NCBI GenBank assembly: GCA_015066625.1
Contig: SVOC01000001.1
Location: forward strand, 124,001-188,000
Direction: 5' to 3'
Source of the DNA: Oscillospiraceae bacterium
Lineage (GTDB): Bacteria > Bacillota > Clostridia > Oscillospirales > Acutalibacteraceae
DNA length: 64,000 bases
The notes beneath the pieces were generated by a model that saw only the letters and a program-made list of their open reading frames with translations, was not told the origin of the DNA and did no database searches. The translations under genes were made by a program, and so were the position numbers. Below, in pieces: positions 26,512 through 35,767 of this stretch (the stretch's first letter is position 1; each line of letters opens with the position of its first letter).

Positions 26512-27837
26512 ATGTCCAATGTAGTTGCCATTGTAGGCAGACCCAACGTAGGCAAATCCACACTTTTCAATAAGCTTGTAGGTGCAAGGCTTTCTATTGT
26601 TGATGATACTCCCGGTGTTACAAGAGACAGAATCTACGGCGAGTGTGAGTGGCTTAACAGACACTTTATGCTTATCGATACGGGCGGTATAGAGCCTTAT
26701 TCGGATGACATTATTCTCAAACAAATGAGAAGGCAGGCACAGCTTGCCATTGACAGTGCAAATGTTATTATCCTTGTTACGGATATCCGTTCGGGCGTTG
26801 TTGCAACGGACAGTGAGGTTGCCGCAATGCTTCAAAAGAGCGGCAAACCCGTTGTGCTTTGCGTAAACAAATGTGATACACCGGGTGAACTTCCCGCAGA
26901 TTTTTATGAATTCTATAATCTTGGTTTGGGTGACCCCATTCCTGTTTCATCCGTTCACGGTATGGGTACGGGAGATTTGCTTGATGAAGTGCTGAAGTAT
27001 CTGCCCGATGAAAGCGAAGATACAGACGAAGACGATGCAATAAAGGTTGCTGTTATCGGCAAGCCCAATGCAGGCAAATCATCTCTCGTAAATGCCGTTC
27101 TCGGTGAGGACAGAATGATTGTTTCCGATATTGCAGGCACAACAAGAGATGCAACGGATTCAATTGTTGAAAACAGCCACGGCAAGTTTGTGTTTATCGA
27201 TACGGCAGGTCTGCGCCGCAAGAGTAAGGTTTATGACCAGATTGAAAAATATTCCGTAATCAGAGCCAGAATGGCGGTTGAAAGAGCCCAGGTGTGTGTT
27301 ATTATGATTGACGCTACCGAAGGTTTTACGGAGCAGGATTCAAAGGTTGCGGGTATTGCTCACGAAATGGGCAAGGGCTGTATTATTGCGGTCAACAAGT
27401 GGGATGCCGTTGAAAAAGACGGCAAAACAATGGACAGCATGAGAAAACAGCTTATGAAGGATTTCTCATTTATGTCATATGCGCCCATTATCTTTATTTC
27501 CGCAAAAGAAAAGATCAGGCTTGACCGTCTGTTTGAGCTTATTAAATTTGTTGATACACAGAATGCAATGCGTATTTCAACGGGTAAGCTTAACGATGTG
27601 CTTGCGGATGCAACCGCAAGGGTTCAGCCTCCTTCGGATAAAGGCAAACGACTTAAAATTTACTATATGACCCAGGCTTCCACAAGACCGCCCACATTTG
27701 TATGCTTTGTCAATGATGCAGAGCTTTTCCATTACAGCTATCAGCGTTATCTTGACAATCAGATAAGAGAAATTTTCGGTCTTGAAGGTACGCCGACCAG
27801 AATGGTGGTTCGTGAAAGAGAGTCAAACAAAAAATGA
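26512..27837 (+). CDS. der: GTPase Der (EngA)
   Basis: 441 residues with two tandem G domains: GRPNVGKST / DTPGVTRDR / DTGG / NKCD in the first (about 8-122) and GKPNAGKSS / DIAGTTRDA / DTAGL / NKWD in the second (about 180-300), then a KH-like C-terminal domain with RPPTFVCFVND. Needed for 50S subunit assembly. AGGAGG lies in the end of the DUF512 gene. The stop overlaps the ruvC ATG by four bases. Confidence 0.98.
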   Translation: MSNVVAIVGRPNVGKSTLFNKLVGARLSIVDDTPGVTRDRIYGECEWLNRHFMLIDTGGIEPYSDDIILKQMRRQAQLAIDSANVIILVTDIRSGVVATDSEVAAMLQKSGKPVVLCVNKCDTPGELPADFYEFYNLGLGDPIPVSSVHGMGTGDLLDEVLKYLPDESEDTDEDDAIKVAVIGKPNAGKSSLVNAVLGEDRMIVSDIAGTTRDATDSIVENSHGKFVFIDTAGLRRKSKVYDQIEKYSVIRARMAVERAQVCVIMIDATEGFTEQDSKVAGIAHEMGKGCIIAVNKWDAVEKDGKTMDSMRKQLMKDFSFMSYAPIIFISAKEKIRLDRLFELIKFVDTQNAMRISTGKLNDVLADATARVQPPSDKGKRLKIYYMTQASTRPPTFVCFVNDAELFHYSYQRYLDNQIREIFGLEGTPTRMVVRERESNKK

Positions 27838-28331
27838 TAGTTCTGGGAATTGACCCCGGCTATGCTATAGTCGGATACGGTGTTGTTGAATATCATAACA
27901 ACCATTTCAGGGTGCTGGATTACGGTGCAATAACCACCGAAGCCCATACACCCTTCAACGAAAGGCTTGAACGGATTTACGACTGTGCCTGTATGCTTAT
28001 TGAAAGGTACAGACCCGAAGCCATGGCGATTGAAAAGCTGTTTTTCAATACCAACCAGAAAACTGCAATTGATGTTGCTCAGGCGAGAGGAACTCTTGTA
28101 CTTGCGGCACAGAAGGCGAGAATGCCCATTTTTGAATATACGCCCCTGCAGGTCAAACAGAGCGTTGTAGGCTACGGCAGGGCAGAAAAAAAGCAGGTTC
28201 AGGAAATGACAAGGGTTATGCTTAATCTCGAAAAAATCCCCAGACCCGACGATGCCGCCGATGCCCTGGCAATGGCAATCTGCCACTGCCACAGTGCAGG
28301 CTCGCTGATAGGCTCACTTGGAAGAAGATAA
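27834..28331 (+). CDS. ruvC: Holliday junction endonuclease RuvC
   Basis: 165 residues, complete. Catalytic acidic residues are visible: Asp7 in GIDPGYAIVGYG, Glu near 66 in AIEKLFF, and the DDAADALAMAICH pair near 140-152. Resolves Holliday junctions in recombinational repair. ATGA overlap with der; followed by ruvA and ruvB. Confidence 0.97.
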   Translation: MIVLGIDPGYAIVGYGVVEYHNNHFRVLDYGAITTEAHTPFNERLERIYDCACMLIERYRPEAMAIEKLFFNTNQKTAIDVAQARGTLVLAAQKARMPIFEYTPLQVKQSVVGYGRAEKKQVQEMTRVMLNLEKIPRPDDAADALAMAICHCHSAGSLIGSLGRR

Positions 28332-28347
28332 ATAAAGGAGCAATCTT

Positions 28348-28953
28348 ATGTTTTACAGCTTGACAGGTAAAATTGTATATATGGATGAAAGCAGTGTTGC
28401 TCTTGAATGCGGCGGCGTTGCATTCAGACTTTTCGCAACGGGCAATACTCTGCGCAAGTGCAGTGTGGGTGCCGAGCATACACTTTTCACCCATCTCAAC
28501 GTGCGTGAGGATGCTCTGGACCTTTTCGGCTTTGCAGATAAAAATGAGCTCGATTGCTTCAAGATGCTTACGGGTGTTTCGGGTGTAGGACCCAAGGCGG
28601 CGCTTGCCATTCTGTCACAGCTTACCCCTGATATGCTGGCTGTCAGCGTTGCAGGCGGCGATGTTAAAGCCATAACCGCGGCTCAGGGTGTAGGTCCGAA
28701 AATTGCACAGAGAGTTGTGCTTGAACTCAAAGGTAAGCTTGACGGCTTTGCAACAAGCTCCGAAACTCTCGGCAACATTGCTGCGGTACAGAAGGCAACG
28801 GTCAGCTACGCAGGCGAGGATGCAGTCAACGCACTTGTTATGCTGGGTTACAGCAAATCTGAAGCAAGCATTGCCGTAGGCAGACTTGACGGCAATCTTT
28901 CAACGGAAGAAATGATAAAGCAGGCACTCAAACAGCTTGCAAAGAATTTTTAA
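28348..28953 (+). CDS. ruvA: Holliday junction branch migration protein RuvA
   Basis: 201 residues: OB-fold N-terminal domain (MFYSLTGKIVYMDESSVALE), two helix-hairpin-helix motifs (GVSGVGPKAALAIL near 75 and GVGPKIAQRVVLELKGKL near 110), and a C-terminal RuvB-contact domain (about 150-200, DAVNALVMLGYSKSEA). Complete. AAGGAG upstream. Confidence 0.97.
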   Translation: MFYSLTGKIVYMDESSVALECGGVAFRLFATGNTLRKCSVGAEHTLFTHLNVREDALDLFGFADKNELDCFKMLTGVSGVGPKAALAILSQLTPDMLAVSVAGGDVKAITAAQGVGPKIAQRVVLELKGKLDGFATSSETLGNIAAVQKATVSYAGEDAVNALVMLGYSKSEASIAVGRLDGNLSTEEMIKQALKQLAKNF

Positions 28954-28965
28954 GGAGGATGAATT

Positions 28966-29997
28966 ATGGATTTCGATATGGAAAACAGAATCGTGTCAGC
29001 GGAATTCTCGTCCTCCGAGGATAACGATATAGAGATATCCCTCCGCCCCAAAAGCCTTGATGAATACATCGGTCAGGATAAGGCAAAGGAAAATCTTTCA
29101 ATTTACATTGAGGCGGCACGCCGCAGAGGCGAGCCTCTTGACCACGTTTTGCTTTACGGACCTCCCGGCCTTGGCAAAACAACCCTTGCAGGTATCATCG
29201 CAAATGAGATGGGAGTTAATTTTCGTGTCACAAGCGGACCTGCCATTGAAAAGCCCGGCGACCTTGCGGCACTGCTTACAAACCTTAACGAAGGCGACGT
29301 ACTTTTTATTGACGAAATCCACCGTCTTTCAAGAGCGGTTGAAGAAGTGCTTTATCCTGCAATGGAGGATAACGTGCTTGATATCATTATCGGCAAAGGT
29401 CCTTCCGCACGTTCAATACGCCTTGACCTTCATAAATTTACCCTTGTAGGTGCAACCACAAGGGCAGGTCAGCTAAGCGCACCTCTGCGTGACCGTTTCG
29501 GAGTTATTCTCAGGCTTGAACTTTATACTCCCGAGCAGCTTTCAAGCATTGTCAACAGAAGTGCGGGTATCCTTGACATTGATATTGACCCCGAGGGTGC
29601 ATTTGAAATTGCATCCCGTTCAAGAGGCACACCCCGCATAGCAAACCGTCTGCTCAAAAGAGCCAGGGATTTTGCTCAGGTTGTGTGCGAAGGCGGAATT
29701 ACCAAAGAAGCCTCGTCCCTTGCCCTTGACCGTATGGAAATCGATGCTCTGGGTCTTGACTCAATCGACAGGCTGATACTTAAAACGATGATTAATAATT
29801 ATAACGGCGGTCCCGTGGGACTTGAAACCATTGCGGCAGCAGTCGGTGAAGAAGCCGTGACAATAGAGGATGTTTATGAGCCCTATCTTATGCAGATAGG
29901 CTTCCTCAGCCGTACTCCCAGAGGAAGAACGGTAACCCCTGCAGGCTATGCCCATCTGGGTATACCCATGCCGGGTCAGCAGAGATTGGATGTGTAA
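28966..29997 (+). CDS. ruvB: Holliday junction helicase RuvB
   Basis: 343 residues, AAA+ motor. Starts with a short acidic tail, then [18 protein letters not shown], Walker [12 protein letters not shown] (about 63-73), Walker B FIDEIHRL, sensor ATTRAG, arginine finger region RDRFGV, and the C-terminal winged helix ending with [20 protein letters not shown]. Complete; 12 bases after ruvA. Confidence 0.98.
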   Translation: MDFDMENRIVSAEFSSSEDNDIEISLRPKSLDEYIGQDKAKENLSIYIEAARRRGEPLDHVLLYGPPGLGKTTLAGIIANEMGVNFRVTSGPAIEKPGDLAALLTNLNEGDVLFIDEIHRLSRAVEEVLYPAMEDNVLDIIIGKGPSARSIRLDLHKFTLVGATTRAGQLSAPLRDRFGVILRLELYTPEQLSSIVNRSAGILDIDIDPEGAFEIASRSRGTPRIANRLLKRARDFAQVVCEGGITKEASSLALDRMEIDALGLDSIDRLILKTMINNYNGGPVGLETIAAAVGEEAVTIEDVYEPYLMQIGFLSRTPRGRTVTPAGYAHLGIPMPGQQRLDV

Positions 29998-30000
29998 ATT

Positions 30001-30879
30001 ATGAGAAAAGCGGATAACTGGATTGATTACGAGCTTATCGACTGTTCAGACGGTGAAAGGCTTGAAAGGTGGGGCGATATAATACTTGTGCGCCCCGACC
30101 CTCAGGTTATATGGAAAACCTCCAAGGAAAATCCTCTTTGGTATAATCCCCACGCTGTTTACAACCGCTCAAATACGGGCGGCGGAAGCTGGAGAGTTTG
30201 CAAAAAAATGCCCGATGTGTGGCAGATTTCTCTTGATGAGCTTAAGTTCAACATCAAAACAATGGGCTTCAAGCATACGGGTCTTTTCCCCGAGCAGGCT
30301 GTTAACTGGCAGATGACTGCGGATATAATAAAAAATGCAGGCAGACCTGTCAAGGTGCTTAATCTTTTTGCATATACGGGCGGTGCAACCGTTGCCGCGC
30401 TCAGAGCAGGTGCAAGCGTAACTCATGTTGATGCTTCAAAGGGCATGACCCTCTGGGCAAAAGAAAATGCGGCGGCAAGCCGACTTTCGGATGCACCCGT
30501 ACGCTGGCTTGTTGATGACTGCATAAAGTTTGTTCAGCGTGAAATAAGAAGAGGTAATAAATACGATATCATCATTATGGATCCTCCTTCATACGGCAGA
30601 GGTCCCGGCGGAGAAGTATGGAAGCTTGAAAACGAGGTTTACGATTTTGTTGAGCTTTGTTCACAGCTTCTTTACGAAGACTCACTTATGGTGCTGATTA
30701 ATTCATACACAACGGGTCTTTCGCCCAGTGTTATGGAATACATTCTGGGTGAAACCGTGCAGAAGCAGTTTGGCGGCACCACCGAAAGCGACGAAATCGG
30801 TATACCCGTTTCGTCAAAACCCGGCAGAGTCCTTCCCTGCGGTGCCAGTGCAATATGGAAAGGCAAGAATGTGAAATAA
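30001..30879 (+). CDS. class I SAM-dependent methyltransferase, RlmI-like
   Basis: 292 residues. SAM-binding motif I is VLNLFAYTGGATVAAL (about 119-134), followed by HVDASKGMTLWAKENA and the catalytic-type motif MDPPSYGRGPGGEVWK (about 197-212). This combination is typical of the RlmI/RlmL-type 23S rRNA methyltransferase fold, but there is no PUA domain, so the exact RNA target is open. It starts 3 bases after the ruvB stop. Confidence 0.87.
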   Translation: MRKADNWIDYELIDCSDGERLERWGDIILVRPDPQVIWKTSKENPLWYNPHAVYNRSNTGGGSWRVCKKMPDVWQISLDELKFNIKTMGFKHTGLFPEQAVNWQMTADIIKNAGRPVKVLNLFAYTGGATVAALRAGASVTHVDASKGMTLWAKENAAASRLSDAPVRWLVDDCIKFVQREIRRGNKYDIIIMDPPSYGRGPGGEVWKLENEVYDFVELCSQLLYEDSLMVLINSYTTGLSPSVMEYILGETVQKQFGGTTESDEIGIPVSSKPGRVLPCGASAIWKGKNVK

Positions 30880-30910
30880 TTCGCAATTCGTAATGCGTAA
30901 TTCGTAATTG
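30878..30910. repeat. short AATTCGTAAT-type intergenic repeat
   Basis: AATTCGCAATTCGTAATG followed by CGTAATTCGTAATTG, tandem copies of a short unit with variant bases, lying between two genes. This looks like an intergenic repeat seen in many Clostridia and other bacteria, and may be a remnant of a small dispersed element. Not tested genome-wide. Confidence 0.55.
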
Positions 30911-30927
30911 TAAACAGGAGAATGTTT

Positions 30928-31299
30928 ATGGAAAAGTTTGTTAGATTTTCTATGCCTGCCGCTTTTGTGGTTTTCGGAGTTTTGTGTATCGCATTGACGT
31001 ATTCTTCCGAAAACAAAGCTTTTGTTATTATGGGCATTGCGTGCATAGCCGCGGCTGTGTTTATGATTGTAATGGAGATAAGAGATGCAAAAATCCGTAA
31101 ACTTTACGAGAACGACCCGGAGGAATATGAAAGACGTTACGGCGGCGATGACGAAGAAGAGCTTACGGAAGAAGAAAAAGAGCTTGAAAAGATTGAAAAA
31201 TATGACATTGACAGCGGACTTGAATACTGTGCCCATTGCGGAAATTATTCCGTGAAAGAGGGCAGATGCGAAGTATGTGGCGAAAAAGTGACAGAATAA
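30928..31299 (+). CDS. two-helix membrane protein with acidic linker and zinc-ribbon tail
   Basis: 123 residues from ATG 30928; AGGAG is 7 bases upstream, and an ATG at 30922 is only one base from it. Two transmembrane helices at about 8-26 and 30-48, then a charged cytosolic segment (EEELTEEEKELEKIEKYD) and a C-terminal zinc ribbon CAHCG ... CEVCG. No family recognised. It lies between the methyltransferase and the ECF genes, with 18 bases to ecfA1. The zinc ribbon suggests interaction with nucleic acid or another protein at the membrane. Confidence 0.75.
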   Translation: MEKFVRFSMPAAFVVFGVLCIALTYSSENKAFVIMGIACIAAAVFMIVMEIRDAKIRKLYENDPEEYERRYGGDDEEELTEEEKELEKIEKYDIDSGLEYCAHCGNYSVKEGRCEVCGEKVTE

Positions 31300-31317
31300 A
31301 ATTTTTAGGATTTTACT

Positions 31318-32169
31318 ATGAGCGAAAAAATTATTGAATTTAACAATGTAACATTTATATATGATGCGGATGATGAAGAGGCACAGGTGCAGGCTTATCC
31401 GGCCCTGACGAATGTAAGCCTTGCAATCAATAAGGGTGAGTTTGTTGCCGTGCTGGGTCATAACGGCTCGGGCAAAAGCACTCTTGCAAAGCTGTGCAAC
31501 GCCATTCTTGAACCCACCAAAGGCACGGTTACGGTTAAAGGTATTGTGCCCGATACCGAAGAAAAGGCGGATGAAATCCGCCGTATCGTAGGTATGGTTT
31601 TCCAGAATCCCGATAACCAGATTGTTGCAACCATCGTTGAGGATGATGTTGCCTTCGGTCCCGAAAATCTGGGTATCGAGCCTTCGGAAATCCGCAGAAG
31701 AGTTGACGATGCCCTCAAATGCGTCAATATGTATGACTTCCGCCACAGAGAGCCTCATAAGCTTTCGGGCGGTCAGAAGCAAAGAGTTGCTATTGCAGGG
31801 GTAATCGCAATGCAGACGGAATGCATTGTTCTCGATGAGCCTACCGCAATGCTTGACCCTATGGGCAGAGATGAAGTTATGCAGACGGTAAAACGCCTCA
31901 ACAAAGAGATGGGTATAACCGTTGTACTTGTCACACATTTCATGGACGAAGCCGTGCAGGCAGACAGAGTTATTGTTATGGACGGCGGCAGACCTGTTAT
32001 GGACGGCACTCCGAAAGAGGTCTTTACACAGGTTGAAAAACTGCGTTCCTGCGGTCTTGACGTACCTCAGTCAACAGAGCTTTGCCACAACCTCGGTATC
32101 GGCGAAGGCGTGCTTGATGTTGACGGCTGTGTTGACGAAATAGTCCGTGTGCTGGGAGGTGCCGTATGA
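31318..32169 (+). CDS. ecfA1: ECF transporter ATPase EcfA1
   Basis: 283 residues, ABC ATPase. Walker A GHNGSGKST (about 49-57), Q-loop VGMVFQNPDNQIVATIVEDD, signature LSGGQKQRVAIAG, Walker B CIVLDEPTAMLDP and H-loop VLVTHFMDEA. The FQNPDNQIVATIVEDDVAFG segment is typical of EcfA. Powers uptake of vitamins, transition metals or other small molecules with EcfT and separate S components. ATGA overlap with ecfA2. Confidence 0.95.
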   Translation: MSEKIIEFNNVTFIYDADDEEAQVQAYPALTNVSLAINKGEFVAVLGHNGSGKSTLAKLCNAILEPTKGTVTVKGIVPDTEEKADEIRRIVGMVFQNPDNQIVATIVEDDVAFGPENLGIEPSEIRRRVDDALKCVNMYDFRHREPHKLSGGQKQRVAIAGVIAMQTECIVLDEPTAMLDPMGRDEVMQTVKRLNKEMGITVVLVTHFMDEAVQADRVIVMDGGRPVMDGTPKEVFTQVEKLRSCGLDVPQSTELCHNLGIGEGVLDVDGCVDEIVRVLGGAV

Positions 32170-33032
32170 GTTTTGCAATAGAAACGGTAAATCTTACCCA
32201 TTATTATTCAAAGGGCACCGTTCAGCAGGTTGCCGCAATAAATGATGTTAATTTACAGATTGAAAAAGGTGAGCTTGTAGGAATTATCGGTCACACGGGC
32301 TCGGGCAAAAGCACTCTGATTTCCCATTTTAACGGACTTCTGAAGCCCGACAGCGGCAAGGTGCTTGTTGACGGTGTTGATATCTGGAAGGATAAAGAAA
32401 CTTTAAAGCAGTCACGCTTCAAGGTGGGGCTTTGCTTCCAGTATCCCGAATATCAGCTTTTTGAAGAAACCGTTTACAAAGATATTGCTTTCGGTCCGAA
32501 AAATATGAAGCTTTCCGAGGCTGAAATAAAAGAGAGAGTGCTCCGTGCCGCCGAGTTCACGGGTGTTAAGGCAGAGCATCTGGGCAAATCACCCTTTGAC
32601 CTTTCGGGCGGTGAAAAAAGGCGTGCCGCCATTGCAGGTGTTATGTCAATGGAGCCGGAGGTGCTTATTTTTGACGAGCCTGCCGCAGGTCTTGACCCCA
32701 GAGGCAGAAAAGACCTTACGGAGCTTATAAAGAATTACAGAAAACAGACCGGCAGCACCGTTATTGTTGTTTCTCACAGTATGGAAGACATTGCAGGTAT
32801 GGCGGACAGAATAATTGTTATGAATAACGCTTCTGTTGCAATGCAGGGCGGTGTTGATGAGGTCTTTTCAAGAGGCAATGAGCTTCGTGAAATGGGGCTT
32901 AATGTGCCCGAAATAACAGAAATCTTTGCAAAGCTCAGGGCAAAGGGCATTGATGTGCCTGCGAATGTTTATACGGTTGAGCAGGGCGAAAAAATACTTC
33001 GCAGCCTCATTGAAGGGAGGTCTGCACGATGA
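32166..33032 (+). CDS. ecfA2: ECF transporter ATPase EcfA2
   Basis: 288 residues, ABC ATPase paralogous to EcfA1. Walker A GHTGSGKST (about 38-46), VGLCFQYPEYQLFEETVYKD, LSGGEKRRAAIAGV, and LIFDEPAAGLDP. The FQYPEYQLFEETV stretch is the EcfA2 type. Four-base overlaps with genes on both sides fix the operon. Confidence 0.95.
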   Translation: MSFAIETVNLTHYYSKGTVQQVAAINDVNLQIEKGELVGIIGHTGSGKSTLISHFNGLLKPDSGKVLVDGVDIWKDKETLKQSRFKVGLCFQYPEYQLFEETVYKDIAFGPKNMKLSEAEIKERVLRAAEFTGVKAEHLGKSPFDLSGGEKRRAAIAGVMSMEPEVLIFDEPAAGLDPRGRKDLTELIKNYRKQTGSTVIVVSHSMEDIAGMADRIIVMNNASVAMQGGVDEVFSRGNELREMGLNVPEITEIFAKLRAKGIDVPANVYTVEQGEKILRSLIEGRSAR

Positions 33033-33844
33033 TAAGAGATATTACAATCGGTCAGTATTATCCGGGCAAATCGGTTTTGCACAGACTTGACCCCAGAATG
33101 AAGCTTATCCTTACTTTCCTGCTTATCGTAACCATCTTCCTTTGCAAAAGCTTCTTTTCACTGGGACTTATTGCACTGACGGCAGTTGTTGCGGCGGCGA
33201 TATCAAGCGTGCCTGCAAAAATGATGCTCAAAAGCCTGAAACCCATAGTAATTATTCTGGTTTTTACGGCGGTGCTTAATATCATTTACACAGAAGGCGG
33301 CACGGTATATTTTGAAAAGTGGGGTATCGCAATAACGGAAAAGGGCGTGAATACAGCAGTTTTCACTATGATAAGAATTGTGACCCTTGTTATTATCAGC
33401 TCACTTCTGACCTATACCACAACCCCCACAATGCTTACCGATGCCATTGAAAGGGTGCTTTCACCCTTGAAAATATTTAAAATCAAGGTGCATACCCTTG
33501 CAATGATGATGACTCTTGCACTCAGGTTCATTCCGACTCTCATTGAAGAGATAGACCGTATTATGAACGCACAGAAGGCAAGGGGTGCAGACCTTGAAAG
33601 CGGCGGAATAATTCAGCGTGCAAAGGCACTTGTGCCCATTTTTATTCCTCTTATGGTATCGTCGTTCAGACGTGCCTATGAGCTTGCTTTTGCAATGACC
33701 TGCCGATGTTATACAGGCGGCGAAGGCAGAACAAGAATGAAGCAGATGAAGCTATCTTTCAGAGATTTTGCGGTGCTTCTTTTCTGCGTCGCAATTACCG
33801 CAGGCGTTATTGTTCTTAACCATTTCTTTGAGGCAGTTATATGA
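33029..33844 (+). CDS. ecfT: ECF transporter transmembrane protein EcfT
   Basis: 271 residues with five to six transmembrane segments; starts IGQYYPGKSVLHRLDPRMK, the EcfT N-terminal signature, and has the coupling motif in IMNAQKARGADLESGG (A-R-G type) near residue 187. No substrate-binding S component is encoded in this operon, so EcfAAT probably serves unlinked S proteins. ATGA overlaps at both ends. Confidence 0.94.
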   Translation: MIRDITIGQYYPGKSVLHRLDPRMKLILTFLLIVTIFLCKSFFSLGLIALTAVVAAAISSVPAKMMLKSLKPIVIILVFTAVLNIIYTEGGTVYFEKWGIAITEKGVNTAVFTMIRIVTLVIISSLLTYTTTPTMLTDAIERVLSPLKIFKIKVHTLAMMMTLALRFIPTLIEEIDRIMNAQKARGADLESGGIIQRAKALVPIFIPLMVSSFRRAYELAFAMTCRCYTGGEGRTRMKQMKLSFRDFAVLLFCVAITAGVIVLNHFFEAVI

Positions 33845-34575
33845 GAAATCTACTTCTTACAATTTCATTCGACGGCTCGGCTTATCACGGCTGGCAGGTG
33901 CAGGAAAATGCGGTTACCGTTCAGGAAACCTTGCAGAATGCACTGGAGCAAATCTGCTCAAAGCGTGATAATGTTGTAGGCTGTTCAAGAACGGATTCGG
34001 GTGTTCACGCCAATATGTACTGCTGCAACATCCGCACCGAAAGCAACATTGAATGCAAAAGGCTTGTGGGTGCACTCAATGCGGTTCTTCCCCGTGATAT
34101 TGCCGCACTTGACTGTCGTGAGGTGGATTTTGACTTTCACGCAAGGTATGACTGCAAGTCAAAGGAATATATATATAAGATATGGAATTCACCCAACAAG
34201 AATCCGTTTCTCTACAATTATTCCCTTCATTATAAATATCCCATTGACGAAAAATTCCTCAATGAGCAGGCAAAGGCATTTATCGGAACTCATTATTTCG
34301 ATGCTTTCTGTGCCGCAGGCAGCAGCGTTGAGGATACAAAAAGAACCGTTGTCAACGCATCTGTTGAGCGTGAAGGGGATATGGTTATTTTCAGAGTTGA
34401 GGCAGACGGCTTCCTCTATAATATGGTGCGTATTATGACGGGTACGCTTATTGATATTTCCAGAGGTAAGATACCTGCCGGCTCAATCGGCAAAATAATT
34501 ATTTCACGAAGCCGTGAGAATGCAGGGTATACCGCACCTGCCCACGGGCTTTACTTAAACAAGATACATTATTGA
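33841..34575 (+). CDS. truA: tRNA pseudouridine synthase A
   Basis: 244 residues. Makes pseudouridine 38-40 in tRNA anticodon arms. Catalytic Asp is in CSRTDSGVHA (about 48-57); further signatures are YDCKSKEYIYKIW and FLYNMVRIMTGTLIDI. Last of the conserved ecfA1-ecfA2-ecfT-truA order seen across Bacillota. Confidence 0.97.
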   Translation: MRNLLLTISFDGSAYHGWQVQENAVTVQETLQNALEQICSKRDNVVGCSRTDSGVHANMYCCNIRTESNIECKRLVGALNAVLPRDIAALDCREVDFDFHARYDCKSKEYIYKIWNSPNKNPFLYNYSLHYKYPIDEKFLNEQAKAFIGTHYFDAFCAAGSSVEDTKRTVVNASVEREGDMVIFRVEADGFLYNMVRIMTGTLIDISRGKIPAGSIGKIIISRSRENAGYTAPAHGLYLNKIHY

Positions 34576-34589
34576 AAAAGGAGGGCAAT

Positions 34590-35756
34590 ATGGCAAACAA
34601 AAAGATTATTGACCTTTCAAAACATCGCAACAAAAAGCTGTTCAAAAGGATTTTTAAAATTCTCAGAATTCCGCTGGTGATTCTTGTTGTGTGCTGTGCT
34701 CTTTTTCTCAGTGCAAGACTTCTGGGTAATGTTGCAATGTCCAATGTGACCGATACGGTCAGAGAAGTGAGAACACTTTTCTCGAAAGGCGAAGGCTATC
34801 CCCACACCCTTGATTCCTTTGAGTTCCGCAAGGTTACCGCAATAGGCAATAAACCTCTGACGGTTTACAAGGATTCCGCAAAGGTGCTCAGTTCTTCCGC
34901 AGGCGAAATATTCTCAATGAAGCTTGATTCCGCAGATTCAAAGGTTATTTCAAAAAACGGCAGAGCATTGATTTACAGCAACACCTCAAACAAGCTTATT
35001 CTTCAAAGCAAAACCGAAAAGCTGGGTGAAATTGAAGAAGCGAATGCGGTTGTTGCCGCAGGTCTTGCAAAGAACGGCTATGTTGCTTTATCCTATGCAT
35101 CGGGTGAATATCAGAGCGTTCTTAATGTTTATAACACCCACTTTGAAAAGGTGTTTCAGTGGAACTGTGCACATGAGCGTATTTCCGATATAGCACTTTC
35201 CAAAAACGGCAGAAATATTGTTGTTACCGCCGTAGGTGCGGAGAATGCAGAGATTTACACAAGAATAATCATTTTCAACATAAACTCCGCCGAGCCCAAG
35301 GCTGACCTTACATACAGAGGAACTCTTTTCCTCAGAGTGTTTTTTACCGATTCGAATAAAATTATTGCCGTTGGCGATAACAAGGCGGTTGTGCTTGACA
35401 AAAACGGCGATGCGGTTGAGGAACTTATATATTCCGAAGACAGCATAGTTGCCGTTTGTGCCGATGATGCGGGCAATGTGCTTATCTGCCACGAGGAATT
35501 CGGCGGCTCAAAAACCGCTGTTGTCCGCTATGCAAAAAACGGCAGGAAAACCGCACAGTTCACAGTTGACGGTACGCCCGACTGTTTTGCCCTCAGCGGA
35601 GGCAGAATTGCACTTTCAAGCGGCGAGGATATAACGGTATATTCTTCAATCGGCAGCGAAAGCAAAAAGCATGAAGCAGAGCATACGGTAACCGAGCTTT
35701 TCTGGTGCTCGGGAACTCTCTATACGGTTGAAAACGGCTGTATATATAAGTATTAA
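34590..35756 (+). CDS. DUF5711 membrane-anchored beta-propeller-like protein
   Basis: 388 residues from ATG 34590, AAGGAGG at 34578-34584; the open frame begins earlier at 34572. A basic N-terminal segment (KHRNKKLFKRIFKILR) precedes one transmembrane helix (about 30-49). Outside it, repeated strands such as GRALIYSNTSNKLIL, NGYVALSYASGEYQSVL and NGRNIVVTAVG suggest a beta-propeller. DUF5711 proteins have this layout in gut Clostridia and lack an assigned role. It lies 15 bases after truA and 11 before cvpA. Confidence 0.75.
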   Translation: MANKKIIDLSKHRNKKLFKRIFKILRIPLVILVVCCALFLSARLLGNVAMSNVTDTVREVRTLFSKGEGYPHTLDSFEFRKVTAIGNKPLTVYKDSAKVLSSSAGEIFSMKLDSADSKVISKNGRALIYSNTSNKLILQSKTEKLGEIEEANAVVAAGLAKNGYVALSYASGEYQSVLNVYNTHFEKVFQWNCAHERISDIALSKNGRNIVVTAVGAENAEIYTRIIIFNINSAEPKADLTYRGTLFLRVFFTDSNKIIAVGDNKAVVLDKNGDAVEELIYSEDSIVAVCADDAGNVLICHEEFGGSKTAVVRYAKNGRKTAQFTVDGTPDCFALSGGRIALSSGEDITVYSSIGSESKKHEAEHTVTELFWCSGTLYTVENGCIYKY

Positions 35757-35767
35757 GGAGGATGAAT

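Noticed and set aside
30814..31938. 374-residue open frame on the minus strand
   Set aside because: It is antisense to the small zinc-ribbon gene and ecfA1 and runs through the intergenic repeat (the NYELRITNCEL pattern is the translated repeat). The plus-strand genes are clear orthologues, so this is a shadow.
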